NCBI GenBank assembly: GCA_000023185.1
Contig: CP001627.1
Span: forward strand, 1-64,000
Origin: Rhizobium leguminosarum bv. trifolii WSM1325
GTDB taxonomy: Bacteria; Pseudomonadota; Alphaproteobacteria; Rhizobiales; Rhizobiaceae
Reading direction: 5' to 3'
DNA length: 64,000 bases
Below, piece by piece: positions 8,310-17,591 of this stretch (the first letter of the stretch is position 1; every line of letters begins with the position of its first letter). The notes below the pieces were generated by a model, which saw only the letters and a list, made by a program, of their open reading frames with translations, was not told the DNA's origin and searched no databases. The translations under genes and the position numbers were made by a program.

Positions 8310-9365
8310 ATGGTAGACTTGGCAGACGAACTACGAGGGGTGCTTAAAGATCTTAAGGGCGCTAAAACCGCGACCCCGGTAACCATAAGAACATTCCTCT
8401 CCTGGTTTGGAATGCAACGCCGGACTGCATCCAATGTTGAATACATTAACTCTCAGCTCAAGGCAGCTGGTGTTCGTACTGTTCCAAACTATCTGGATAT
8501 CTGGGTAGACACGCCCATTACTTTTGAGCTGACCGCTAAGCGCAGAGGCGATGGGCCTGACAGCACAGCGCCAGCACCAGCTGTCGAGAATTCCACGGAC
8601 ATAACATTCACCGATAGCAAATCGGCTGACGATCCATCATTCCGAATCGGTAAAATTGAATCTGCCAACCGCGCCCCGATTAGTGTCCGGCCAACCGCGA
8701 GTTTACAGGAGGCCATCACCTTGATGCTCGCTCGAAATTTCTCGCAATTACCAGTGATGACAACAGACCGAGAGGTCAAAGGGGTGATTAGCTGGGAATC
8801 TATCGGAGCGCGCAACATCACTAAGACGGATGGTACCCAAGCTCAGCATTTTATGGACGACGCGCAAGAAATTTCAGCATCAGCATCGCTGTTTGCAGGC
8901 ATAAAAATTATATTAGATCATAATTATGTTTTGATACGCGCGTCGGACAAACGCATCGCAGGAATTGTCACATCAACAGATATCACTCACCAATTCGAGG
9001 AAACTAGCACACCATTCTTGCTACTCGCAGAAATAGAAAACCACCTGAGAGCTTTGATTTCAAAAAAACTCACGGTGATCGATATCAAGAAAGCATGTAG
9101 CGATGAATTTCTCCCCAAAGACTTCAAGAACGTCGCAGACCTCACCTTCGGTAATTACATCCGTATCCTTGAGAATGACGAGAACTGGGCGAAACTCGGA
9201 CTTCAGCTCGATCGCGCAACTTTTTGTAGAGAACTGATTGAGGTTAATTCAATAAGGAACGACGTTATGCATTTCGATCCGGATCCCTTGACGTCCGAAA
9301 ACATTTCTACACTTAGGAATGTTGCGAAGATGCTTGATCTTATAAGGAGCTTCGGGGGCTTTTGA
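8310..9365 (+). CDS. CBS-domain protein with C-terminal HEPN-like RNase motif
   Basis: The ATG at 8310 is preceded by GGGG at good spacing, and gives 351 residues. Residues 1-75 form a winged-helix-like N-terminal domain (LSWFGMQRR ... INSQLKAAGVRTVPNY). About 110-232 hold a tandem CBS pair (SVRPTASLQEAITLMLARNFSQ; then IKIILDHNYVLIRA ... GIVTSTDI), which usually senses adenine nucleotides. About 235-351 form a helical domain with RNDVMH at 316-321, matching the RxxxxH motif of HEPN ribonucleases. The protein may be an effector in which CBS ligands control an RNase. The gene is markedly AT-rich compared with its neighbours, a sign of transfer. Confidence 0.8.
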   Translation: MVDLADELRGVLKDLKGAKTATPVTIRTFLSWFGMQRRTASNVEYINSQLKAAGVRTVPNYLDIWVDTPITFELTAKRRGDGPDSTAPAPAVENSTDITFTDSKSADDPSFRIGKIESANRAPISVRPTASLQEAITLMLARNFSQLPVMTTDREVKGVISWESIGARNITKTDGTQAQHFMDDAQEISASASLFAGIKIILDHNYVLIRASDKRIAGIVTSTDITHQFEETSTPFLLLAEIENHLRALISKKLTVIDIKKACSDEFLPKDFKNVADLTFGNYIRILENDENWAKLGLQLDRATFCRELIEVNSIRNDVMHFDPDPLTSENISTLRNVAKMLDLIRSFGGF

Positions 9366-9374
9366 CGGAAACAT

Positions 9375-9400
9375 CAATTTGGTCAATGCCAACCAAATTG
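9375..9400. terminator. Stem-loop just downstream of the CBS-HEPN gene
   Basis: The arms CAATTTGGT (9375-9383) and ACCAAATTG (9392-9400) are a perfect 9-bp inverted repeat ten bases after the stop codon. No T-run follows on the plus strand, so it may be a weak terminator, an mRNA-end stabiliser or a protein site. Confidence 0.4.
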
Positions 9401-9827
9401 TCTCCCCACTTGACAGGTCTGCACAACCCACATCAGTTGCCTAAGCCCCCGGTCTTCCCAATAGACAGACTAGGTGCCTGAGCAATGGCGCGACCGGCGC
9501 TATGAGCGAGCCGACTTCGTTCGGCGTAAAGGCGGCTTGCACGTCGTCATCTACACGGATTCGATCTTATCAAAGAGCCTCCTACTTGCGGGGATATCTC
9601 ATTGACGTGACAGGGATTGATGATGAAACCGAAATGGAGACGCCACCCATCCAATGCCCCGGTTAGCCTCATTTCCAAGGCCACTATTTCTGTGCCGACA
9701 GGTTGGTCAGTTGGCCCCGCGCACGCCTGCGAATACCAACCTGCGGGAGTATTCGTAATGGAGTGTTAGGAACCGTTTTGCTACAACGCGAGCCTGTGAG
9801 CTAACACGAATTGGAAAGATACTTTGT
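9401..9827. other. Intergenic region before the PIN-GHKL operon
   Basis: No coding frame in these 427 bp can be supported. It presumably holds the promoter of the PIN-like gene. GGAAAG at about 9812-9817 is the ribosome-binding site for the ATG at 9828. Confidence 0.5.
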
Positions 9828-11744
9828 ATGCGCGGTAAGCATAAAAGGTTTGTCGCTGCAAAGGAAATAAAGCGACCCTTGCCGAAGCTGACAATCCCGA
9901 CCGATGTGCAAACTTTCGAGGATTACTTTGCACGGCTACAAATCCTGCAAAACCGCGCCGATACCCATATCTACTTCGACACGTCGTTTCTTGTCTGGTT
10001 AACGGGCGTATCCAGTGACGGCCGCGCAGAGCTACTCTCATGGCTGCACGCAATAGGGCAAAGCCGCATTCACATTCCTGTTTGGGCGGCTCATGAGTAT
10101 TTCCGCCACCATGTCACAGGATTGATCTCCAATCAGCTGCAAGTGGTAGCGGGTAATCTTCGCACCGCTGCTAATGATTCCTATGCCGCTTTGCGGCCGT
10201 ACCTGGATACCCCGGTAAGAGGAGAGCATCGGTCGCTGGCGGAAATTCATACAAATGTCCGAAAAACACTGATAGACGTCAAACGACTGGCCGGATTTGC
10301 ATCCAAATGGAGCACTGAGCACTATCAGTCTCATGTGAACGACGTCTTTAAGATGATAAACGATTACGGCGTACAAAGCGGCTCTGTATTCGACAATCTG
10401 CATGACATCGAGATTCTGGAAAAAAGCCGCTATACCGGGAGAATTCCCCCTGGCTTCAAGGATCAAAAAAAGAAAGAGCGCGACGGTGTCGGCTCAAACA
10501 GCTTTGGTGACCTCGAGTTTTGGAGAGAGATCCTGCGGCATTCGAAAGATGTCCGCGCAAAATCCGTGATCATCCTCAGCAACGACCGCAAAAATGATTG
10601 GTTGATGGGTGCCCAGCCCGCGCCTACGATTGACCGCGAGGATGAAGTCATTGCAGCGAAGAGAAGTTGGAATCCCATCCCTCGCGCTCATCCTATGCTT
10701 TTATTCGAAGCGCACGCGTCCGCCGGCGTGGAAGAGCTTGTTCTGACCGATACCGTATATCTTGCCACATACTTCAAGAAGGCAGGAATTCCTTGCCAGT
10801 CTTTCTTCAATGCTGCGGTCGACGTTGAACTGCCCGAGCCCTCGGAGTTTGACAAAGACGTTCGCAAGGGTCTTAAAGCAACCGCCGCGATGGTCGGAAG
10901 CGAGCCCCGCGGAAAGAACGATGACATCCCTGCAGGAACGCTATTCAAAGACGGCCCCAATGTCCTGGTTGCTCCGCTTAAGTTGAACCTTGCCTTCACC
11001 ACCAGCGGAAAGCTGGAGCATCCCCCTGGAAAGGCATTGGTTAAGGCAGTTCTGGACGACAATACTGAATCAAGAGGCATAATCAATTTCCTGCAACTGG
11101 AGCTGTTCAAGGCTGCAGACACCGGCACCTTGGTTTGGCTGGCGCGAGCCTTGGTTTCAAGAAGCCAAGCTGGCGATTCTCTTGCCGTCGCTCACTGCTC
11201 CGATCTCCTCGGGATGATAGACGAGCTACCGAGCGGGACCGCGACATGCCTTTACCTCGGCTTTCTAGCCGGCGCGTATTTCGATGGCGATGATCTACGC
11301 GCGCCACCGTCCGCTCCCATCTTTCAAGCCCTTTTGGGTCTTCAAGACCGACCGTTCGCTGCGCAGCCAATTGCCGTCATTACAGGAAAATTTCGCAAAC
11401 TCCACAAAAAGCCCTTGTACTCACCAGACCCTGCAATGCCTGCGCTCCCTGTAACGGTGCAACTGAAAGACGTGTCTGGCGGCAGATCGTCTATCTTTGG
11501 ACTACAGATCGGTGGCCTTGGAGTACTGGACGCAGCGCAGTCGGAGGAAGAACTCACTTTGTCCCATTTACTGGACGGACAGGGCAGCGCCACCGTGAGA
11601 AGCATCGCCGAGAGAGCGAGCCAGCTGTTAGGATTTCCTGTGGCGCAGTTACTAAACACCGCAGAGCTTGACCGCCAGGTCGAGTTCAGCCCGACAATAG
11701 GCCTGATAGCGCCGTCGGAAACCGTACTCTTGATCGATGAGTGA
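9828..11744 (+). CDS. PIN-like nuclease domain protein (PIN_8/DUF4935-like)
   Basis: The protein has 638 residues. The N-terminal part (about 40-265) has the three acidic blocks of a PIN-like domain: HIYFDTSFLVWL near residue 47, FGDLEFWREIL near 225 and VIILSNDRKNDWL near 243. The last matches the (S/T)(N/D)DRKxDW signature of the PIN_8/DUF4935 group. The remaining 370 residues are unassigned. The predicted role is metal-dependent RNA or DNA cleavage. The stop codon overlaps the start of the following GHKL ATPase by 8 bp, so the two are translationally coupled and probably act together. Confidence 0.78.
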   Translation: MRGKHKRFVAAKEIKRPLPKLTIPTDVQTFEDYFARLQILQNRADTHIYFDTSFLVWLTGVSSDGRAELLSWLHAIGQSRIHIPVWAAHEYFRHHVTGLISNQLQVVAGNLRTAANDSYAALRPYLDTPVRGEHRSLAEIHTNVRKTLIDVKRLAGFASKWSTEHYQSHVNDVFKMINDYGVQSGSVFDNLHDIEILEKSRYTGRIPPGFKDQKKKERDGVGSNSFGDLEFWREILRHSKDVRAKSVIILSNDRKNDWLMGAQPAPTIDREDEVIAAKRSWNPIPRAHPMLLFEAHASAGVEELVLTDTVYLATYFKKAGIPCQSFFNAAVDVELPEPSEFDKDVRKGLKATAAMVGSEPRGKNDDIPAGTLFKDGPNVLVAPLKLNLAFTTSGKLEHPPGKALVKAVLDDNTESRGIINFLQLELFKAADTGTLVWLARALVSRSQAGDSLAVAHCSDLLGMIDELPSGTATCLYLGFLAGAYFDGDDLRAPPSAPIFQALLGLQDRPFAAQPIAVITGKFRKLHKKPLYSPDPAMPALPVTVQLKDVSGGRSSIFGLQIGGLGVLDAAQSEEELTLSHLLDGQGSATVRSIAERASQLLGFPVAQLLNTAELDRQVEFSPTIGLIAPSETVLLIDE

Positions 11745-13344
11745 GATTATGACCGAAACTCCAGAAATCGGAACCGAGATCCCCAAAAAGGCTGATCCTT
11801 ATTTCGGTGGCTTCATCCTCGAAACACTCACCATCGGAATGTACGGGGATTCAAAGAGCGCAATTCGAGAATATTTGCAAAACAGCTTCGATTCCCTGCT
11901 GCTGGCGATCGAGAAAAAAATTACGCAGGTAAGCGAGGCTCGCATCGACATCACCATGTCTGACTCGATGCTCGTTATACGCGACAATGGGATGGGGATT
12001 GGTTCCGCTAGGGCGGTGTCAGTGCTGACCTCGGTTGGCGCATCGCTGAAGGATTTTCGGTCCCAAGCCGGGTTCCGTGGCATCGGAAGGCTTGCAGGCA
12101 TCGTCTTCTGCACCAACCTCAAATTCGTCACGAAGGCTCAAGGCGAAACTGTCCAGACAACGGTGACGTTCAATGCGAAGCAACTCAGGCAACAAATGTC
12201 GCCGTCGCACGGGGCAAAGTACACCCTTACGGAGCTGTTGGAAAAGAACATCACCGCCAGCCAGAGCGACGGCCACAAGCCAGACGAACACTATTTCGAA
12301 GTCAGGCTCGAGGGGCTGGTCAACCCACCGAAGGAGTGCTTGGATTCTTCGCTGATGTCGGACTTTGTCGGTCAGGTTGCACCGGTGGGTTACCGCGACG
12401 ATTTTAGCTTTGCTGCGCAAATTCTAAAGGCTGGCGAGGAGCGCCGCTTCCCCTCAGCTTCGCAAAAGGATGCGACCAAGAAATCTCTGCTCGATCAAGT
12501 CCGAGTATTGATCAAGCGCGGCGACGAGGAGACCGACGTTCGCAAACCTTACCGAAACCAAGCAGCCGTCGGGAAAGACGATGTTCCGATTTATGACATC
12601 AAGATTTTTGATCCGCCTAGCCGTCGGTGGTGGGCCTGGATTGCTTTGAAGAAAGAGCCAGGCGTGTACAAAGACGACCGCGTCCGGGCGATGCGCGTGC
12701 GCATGCGAAACATCCAGATTGACGGCACCGAACTCATGGGAAAGCAATTCTCTTCCGTTGAAGGGGCTGCATCCTTTGGCAGATTCAATGACTGGTACGC
12801 GGGAGAAATTTTCGTGGACCCGACTTTTGTCATCCCGAACGCTCGTCGTGACGGCTTTGAGGAGGACGACAATTGGATAAAAATGCAGGGCGAGTTGGCC
12901 GACCTCTGCGCCGATTTGGGTCGGCAGGCCTATGACATTTCCAGGCGAGCACAGCTATCCATCCGAACCTTGGCGCGAAACACCAAAGAGATTGAAGAGA
13001 AAGGAAAGTCGATTGCGGCTGCCGGGACCGACACGGACAAGGTTATTGAGCTTTCGAACGCCGTGAATAAGCTGCAGCGCAAAGTTGGTCGGGCTCTACG
13101 GCATGCTGATCTGGAAACCAGTTCACAGCTGCGCTCGCTCGAGAACAAACTTCTCGATGTCAAAACCCGTGCCGTGCGAAATCTCGGGGTCTCTCAGCAA
13201 GTGGACCTCTCCGAAGTGCGGGAGCAAGCGCAGCTCGATATTATTTCCGAGCTAATGGCAGCTTTTCGAGAAAAGCTCGATCCGCCAACCTATTCAATGG
13301 TTGCCAAAATCGCGTCCGAGCTGCTGGGCTCGGACGATTTTTAG
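11737..13344 (+). CDS. GHKL (HSP90/MutL/MORC-like) ATPase, copy 1
   Basis: The protein has 535 residues. The Bergerat ATP-binding fold is clear: N-box AIREYLQNSFDS near residue 42, G1 box IRDNGMGIG near 80, and G2 box GFRGIGRLAG near 111. The middle domain (about 160-390) includes GQVAPVGY and VIPNARRDGFE, and about 400-500 is helical and likely coiled coil. GHKL ATPases work as nucleotide-gated clamps, and members are known from predicted restriction and anti-phage loci. It overlaps the PIN-like gene upstream and converges, 20 bp apart, on a paralogue on the other strand. A second ATG at 11749 is an alternative start. Confidence 0.85.
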   Translation: MSEIMTETPEIGTEIPKKADPYFGGFILETLTIGMYGDSKSAIREYLQNSFDSLLLAIEKKITQVSEARIDITMSDSMLVIRDNGMGIGSARAVSVLTSVGASLKDFRSQAGFRGIGRLAGIVFCTNLKFVTKAQGETVQTTVTFNAKQLRQQMSPSHGAKYTLTELLEKNITASQSDGHKPDEHYFEVRLEGLVNPPKECLDSSLMSDFVGQVAPVGYRDDFSFAAQILKAGEERRFPSASQKDATKKSLLDQVRVLIKRGDEETDVRKPYRNQAAVGKDDVPIYDIKIFDPPSRRWWAWIALKKEPGVYKDDRVRAMRVRMRNIQIDGTELMGKQFSSVEGAASFGRFNDWYAGEIFVDPTFVIPNARRDGFEEDDNWIKMQGELADLCADLGRQAYDISRRAQLSIRTLARNTKEIEEKGKSIAAAGTDTDKVIELSNAVNKLQRKVGRALRHADLETSSQLRSLENKLLDVKTRAVRNLGVSQQVDLSEVREQAQLDIISELMAAFREKLDPPTYSMVAKIASELLGSDDF

Positions 13345-13364
13345 AAAGGACCACCCGATCGAGC

Positions 13365-14933
13365 TTAAAGTTGCTGTAGGATTTTGTCGACAAGCGATTT
13401 GGCCACGACGGTGTTGGTCGAGCATCGGTACACAAGGTCACAGAAACGTTTAAAGATCGCGCGCTCCTGTTCATCGAGCTGGTGGAACTCAACCGGCGTA
13501 CCCGCCTCTGCCGCTACAGTGCTTAATCTCGTACGCAGCTCACTGAGTTCGGCAGACTTTTCCACAACGTCCTCGTCATCGAGGACACCGCTGCTCAGCG
13601 TTTTTTCCGCACGCGCGATACCGTCGTTGGCGCGCGTCTCGAACCGTGCACGCTCCTCATCGCTAATCGTACCCTGGGCAATAACGTCGGTTAGCTGATG
13701 GACGGACTGGAGTTGCAGCTCCACGTCTCGCAGCCATTTTCGTTTGATCGAGCTCGTGCGGCAAAGCCTTGAAATCTCGCGAGCAATCGGCGCAAGCTGA
13801 TTGGTCAGGTTATGATAGTGGGCATTCTGCTCGAAATGGTCGCGCCGCCCGTTCGGAACTATTTTCCGATCGACGACGTGGATTTCACCGACAGCCCAAG
13901 CATTGAACCGAACTTCAGAAAATAGCTCTTCGAGGAGGTTATGTTCGCCAATTTGGACGTTTCCGGCACGCAGCCTCAACCCCTTTACCCCGACGCCATT
14001 TGGCAACGCGCCTTGATAGTCATGGTGGAGAACCCACACGATGGCCGCAAGCTCACCATCAATTGCCGAGATCTCACTGACGGACAGGCGATTGAATTGA
14101 ATTGGAGGATGGTCGGCTGGCGTCAATACGTCGCGGTGTGGTCGAAATATTTGCCGCTCGCTCCCCTCTATCCAAATTTCCAAATCCCCAAGCCCAACCA
14201 CCGGAGCAAGGATATCACGAATTTCTGAGCCGAATCGGAACTCGGGTGCGAATGGAACGGGAGCGACTTGGCCGAGATACTCATCGACAGCTGCAGGGCT
14301 CATCAACTTGTCACTTCGCAGCCGAACAACACCCCGCAATTCGACTTCGAAGAAGCGGTCCGGATAGTCAGCTTTCGGTTTCTTCCGTAAAATCGCGACG
14401 GATCGTATCAGGCTTTGAATATCGCCATCACCCTCGCGTAGCGCCGCCTTTAGCCGCTTACAATCCCATGTCAGTTCAGCCACACTATCATCCGACGCCG
14501 TGCGTGAGCGAAAAACCAGCTCTTGCGCGTAGCCTAGTCCGGCGAGGCGTCCGACGCCTCTAAAGCCTCTGGCGTTTGTCCCACGCTTCCCGCTGGCGCC
14601 GAGCGCGGCCATTTTTCGGGAAAAGTCTTCGTTTGAAAGGCCCGATCCATTGTCACGGATGCGGATACTCCGCGTCATTGGATCGATGGTTATTAGAACT
14701 TTCCCAGCCTCCTCGGCGGAAATTAAGCCGCGGCTGCGCGCGTCGTCGATTGCGTCTGCGGAGTTTTGTACATACTCGCGGTAGATTGTCATCGGGTCGA
14801 TGTACATAGCGCTGGAAACTAGTTCCAACACATCCCGCCCAATGGTTATTTCCTCTAAAGGTTCGCTCTGGCCATCAGCTTTCGCAGCAAGAATTGCCGA
14901 ACGGTTCAATCGTGTGGTGGCTTCCGTCGTCAT
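13365..14933 (-). CDS. GHKL (HSP90/MutL/MORC-like) ATPase, copy 2
   Basis: This 522-residue paralogue of the GHKL protein at 11737-13344 has an N-box TIYREYVQNSADA (E53, N57), a G1 box IRDNGSGLS and a G2 box GFRGVGRLAG. The middle domain shares LGQVAPVPF, a RLRAGNVQIG block and VPNGRRDHFEQN with copy 1. The C-terminal part (about 400-520) is charged and helical. It is the last gene of the long minus-strand operon, and its ATG overlaps the radical SAM stop in an ATGA. Two related but different GHKL ATPases facing each other suggest a heterodimer, or a duplicated module with separate partners. That is inference. Confidence 0.85.
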   Translation of the reverse strand: MTTEATTRLNRSAILAAKADGQSEPLEEITIGRDVLELVSSAMYIDPMTIYREYVQNSADAIDDARSRGLISAEEAGKVLITIDPMTRSIRIRDNGSGLSNEDFSRKMAALGASGKRGTNARGFRGVGRLAGLGYAQELVFRSRTASDDSVAELTWDCKRLKAALREGDGDIQSLIRSVAILRKKPKADYPDRFFEVELRGVVRLRSDKLMSPAAVDEYLGQVAPVPFAPEFRFGSEIRDILAPVVGLGDLEIWIEGSERQIFRPHRDVLTPADHPPIQFNRLSVSEISAIDGELAAIVWVLHHDYQGALPNGVGVKGLRLRAGNVQIGEHNLLEELFSEVRFNAWAVGEIHVVDRKIVPNGRRDHFEQNAHYHNLTNQLAPIAREISRLCRTSSIKRKWLRDVELQLQSVHQLTDVIAQGTISDEERARFETRANDGIARAEKTLSSGVLDDEDVVEKSAELSELRTRLSTVAAEAGTPVEFHQLDEQERAIFKRFCDLVYRCSTNTVVAKSLVDKILQQL

Positions 14934-16561
14934 GCAACAGCCCTTTGCTTTGGTGCGAGCTCTGCAGTGATAGCGATGCTCTCTTCCTCATAGTCCAAGC
15001 CGGCGTCCTCCACGCGCTCGTCTTCGGCGAGCCCGAGGTCCGACATGGCTTCCAGTCGAACCAGTTCCTTCTGCGTCGCCCAAATGGTGGTCAGCTCATC
15101 CTTGGAGACTGGGATATAGAACCGCAAAATCCGCCGGACTTTATCGTTGGCCGCAAAATCACTCAGCGTGACGAACTCGCGCGGATCGCGGGAGGACAAC
15201 AGCTCCATCAGCTCTGCCCGCTCATAATTATCGAGAGAACTAAACTCGGCCTGAAATTCGTAGAGCTTATGATCCTGATCGTATCGCTCGTACCAGGTAC
15301 GATTGAAGATGAAATCGTGCGGCATCATCAGGATGCGCGCATAGTCCTCGAACGTGTCGCCGAACGCGTGCTTGAAAAAGTCCGGCGCGCCACTGACGAT
15401 ACCGTGGGTTGCCTGCAACACGATCTGCATTGAACGCAGTTGATAGCGCGACCACTTCTCACCGATATGCCCACGATTGGGGCGATTTGTCGGCTGATAG
15501 CGCATCGGGAACGACCAGATACGAATGCCAAGCTCTTCGTTGAGGGTCACGTTCAAACGCATGCGCTCGAACAAATCCTCCGGACCGTCATGGAAATTGT
15601 ACAGCATGTAGTTCGACAACTCTGTCAGCCCATATTCAGCGGCGTAGCGCACCGCATGCTCGTAGGGTTTTTTCACGCCCAGATGATCGAACGCGATGCG
15701 AAGCGGCTTAAGGCAAATGGTCGACAGTTCGCGCAAATACATCGGATCTTTGCACAGGATCCGAGCATCAACGCCCTGATTGAAGTCGACCCGGCGCTGA
15801 ACGGCAACCTTGGCGCCCGGTCTCATGAGCTTTGCTCCCGGAACGAATCCGAGGTCACGGATTTCAGCAATGATTTCCTTAAATCGCGCCGAGGCGACAA
15901 CATTGTTGTCCATGAGGATAAGATCCTTTTTCGGACCGTAATGCTCGTCAATGGCACGCACCAGATCGGTCAGCGACTCCGTATCACGTTGCATGCCTTC
16001 AAGCTTCGGCACACCACAGAAATGGCATTTGCGAATGCAGCCGCGCGACGTATAGGCAAAATATGCATCCCGTACCGGATAACGGTAGTCGATCTGAGAA
16101 AGGATATCATAATCCGGGACGAGATCCTCAATCGGCCGGCCGTTTGTATCACTGGAATAGAGTTCTTCCGCAAATTCGTCGAGCTGCAGAGAGACCGCCG
16201 GTGCGTCCGACAGCAGTCCCTTGATAAACCTAATGCCGTGCCAGCGGCGCTCGTCCAAGAACCGCTCGTGCATGAGAGATGCTGCGATTCCGCCGACAAA
16301 GACTTTATCGGCCTGGCCGTTTGCCACTTCCAGCGCGAAATCGATCGATTGAGAGATCTTGAGGTATTCGAAGGAAAACAGCGTGGTAACGTAAATGCGG
16401 TCCCAGGCCTCGTTCATGACCGAACGATCCTCACCCTTGATGAAACGCACGTTGTCGCGCTTTCCCCGGGGGCCGTGATATTGGGCAATCTTCATCAGTC
16501 CAAGCGGCGGGTATTTGTTCTTGTAGCCCGGCTCGATAAGCAGGATTTTCTTATTAGCCAT
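14930..16561 (-). CDS. Radical SAM enzyme with B12-binding-like N-terminal domain
   Basis: The protein has about 543 residues; an upstream TTG at 16570 would add three. Residues 4-130 resemble the Rossmann-like B12-binding domain found in front of many radical SAM proteins (ILLIEPGY, PPLGLMKIAQYHG, VFVGGIAAS). I do not see the DxHxxG cobalamin motif, so cobalamin binding is doubtful. The radical SAM cluster motif is CIRKCHFCG near residue 185, i.e. CxxxCxxC. DLILMDNNVVAS follows, typical of this superfamily. The C-terminal 200 residues are unassigned. It lies between a DGQHR-type gene, with an 8-bp overlap, and a GHKL gene, with a 4-bp overlap. That links this redox enzyme to DNA-handling proteins. 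Its substrate is unknown. Confidence 0.85.
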   Translation of the reverse strand: MANKKILLIEPGYKNKYPPLGLMKIAQYHGPRGKRDNVRFIKGEDRSVMNEAWDRIYVTTLFSFEYLKISQSIDFALEVANGQADKVFVGGIAASLMHERFLDERRWHGIRFIKGLLSDAPAVSLQLDEFAEELYSSDTNGRPIEDLVPDYDILSQIDYRYPVRDAYFAYTSRGCIRKCHFCGVPKLEGMQRDTESLTDLVRAIDEHYGPKKDLILMDNNVVASARFKEIIAEIRDLGFVPGAKLMRPGAKVAVQRRVDFNQGVDARILCKDPMYLRELSTICLKPLRIAFDHLGVKKPYEHAVRYAAEYGLTELSNYMLYNFHDGPEDLFERMRLNVTLNEELGIRIWSFPMRYQPTNRPNRGHIGEKWSRYQLRSMQIVLQATHGIVSGAPDFFKHAFGDTFEDYARILMMPHDFIFNRTWYERYDQDHKLYEFQAEFSSLDNYERAELMELLSSRDPREFVTLSDFAANDKVRRILRFYIPVSKDELTTIWATQKELVRLEAMSDLGLAEDERVEDAGLDYEEESIAITAELAPKQRAVA

Positions 16562-17579
16562 TGCTGACAACTTTCAAATGAGAGCGCTTGCGGGTTTCGC
16601 GGATATATTCGACGGCCTCGTTGACCCCACCCTCGCCGCCAAGTCCTTTCAGGCGGCCGGTCGTTGACCAGTCGATATCATAGGCAAAGTCAGCGAGGCG
16701 ATTGACGAAATAGCCACGGTCCAGCTTGGCCCCATCCTCGGCCTCGTTGTAAAGATCGGCAGCGATGTCCATTAACGCGTATACGCCAACACCCTTGGTA
16801 AGGATGTGCTTGCGCGGCGTGCTCCACTGGGCAGGAAGCACCTCGGCAACTGCACGCCAAAAGGACATGACGATCTGCGTGACGGTTTCCGGTGAGCGCG
16901 TCTTGAGCGACCGGGTGGAGTTGAGAAATCGCTTTATGGCCTTTTGCATCGTCCGAAGCGACGCACGCCGGGTCATCCCGGAAGTGCTCTCTCCGCCGAG
17001 ATCAAGCTGTCGGCACCAAGGCGAATCCGGGTCATTGTTCAGATGAAGAGCGATAAAGATTTCCGGGCGATCTTTCGCCAGGTCTCCAGCCAGGTGTGCA
17101 TCATGAAAGTCCAGCAGACTGTTGCTCAGGCCTTTTGCCTTGCTGTTAATGGTACTGAAGACTTCCATCTCTTCTTTGAGACTGAGCCCCACGTAACACA
17201 TAAACGGCAGCTGGATGTCGAGATCCTCAAGACAACCGAGCCTATGTTGGCAATCGACCTGCGCCATGATCTTGCCGGCGTCCAGCTCGATCTCTAACCG
17301 AGCCTGTCCAGGTCCGACATTCTCGACTTTCCAACCCTTTTCGTCAGGCCGCAGATTCAAAGTGAGGGGGATCGTCGAGGCGCCGGTCTGTCGAATGTAC
17401 CGACGGAAATCTTGGCTGTGCTGCGAGTTGAAGCGACGCTGATAGCCAAGACCTGTGTCTTCGTTCAACACGTCGGCAAAGCTGTATCGATGCAGGAGTT
17501 TTGCCGGTGCAAATCCTAGGAGAACCGGCCTGTCGACCGAGACGCCAGTCGAGCAGTTGAGCCACATTGATTCCGCCAT
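16554..17579 (-). CDS. DGQHR/DndB-like protein of the ParB/sulfiredoxin superfamily
   Basis: The ATG at 17579 has a GAGGGG site at good spacing and gives about 341 residues; an ATG at 17606 is a weaker option. The signature VDCQHRLGCL near residue 110 is a variant of the DGQHR motif (Cys for Gly). FSTINSKAKGLS follows, as in DndB-type proteins. DndB is a transcriptional regulator of DNA phosphorothioation genes, and DGQHR proteins occur in several DNA-modification islands. No dndC, dndD, dndE or cysteine desulfurase is present here. Two copies of a CTGCAnnnTCTGCAT sequence sit at its 5' end, which would fit autoregulation. Confidence 0.75.
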   Translation of the reverse strand: MAESMWLNCSTGVSVDRPVLLGFAPAKLLHRYSFADVLNEDTGLGYQRRFNSQHSQDFRRYIRQTGASTIPLTLNLRPDEKGWKVENVGPGQARLEIELDAGKIMAQVDCQHRLGCLEDLDIQLPFMCYVGLSLKEEMEVFSTINSKAKGLSNSLLDFHDAHLAGDLAKDRPEIFIALHLNNDPDSPWCRQLDLGGESTSGMTRRASLRTMQKAIKRFLNSTRSLKTRSPETVTQIVMSFWRAVAEVLPAQWSTPRKHILTKGVGVYALMDIAADLYNEAEDGAKLDRGYFVNRLADFAYDIDWSTTGRLKGLGGEGGVNEAVEYIRETRKRSHLKVVSNG

Positions 17580-17591
17580 CGCACCCCTCAG

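Noticed and set aside
7990..8316. 108-codon frame before the CBS-HEPN gene
   Set aside because: No ribosome-binding site, biased composition, and it overlaps the better-supported start at 8310.
15440..16567. A 375-codon open frame antisense to the radical SAM gene
   Set aside because: The minus strand holds a clear radical SAM protein; the plus-strand frame has no motif and no operon context.
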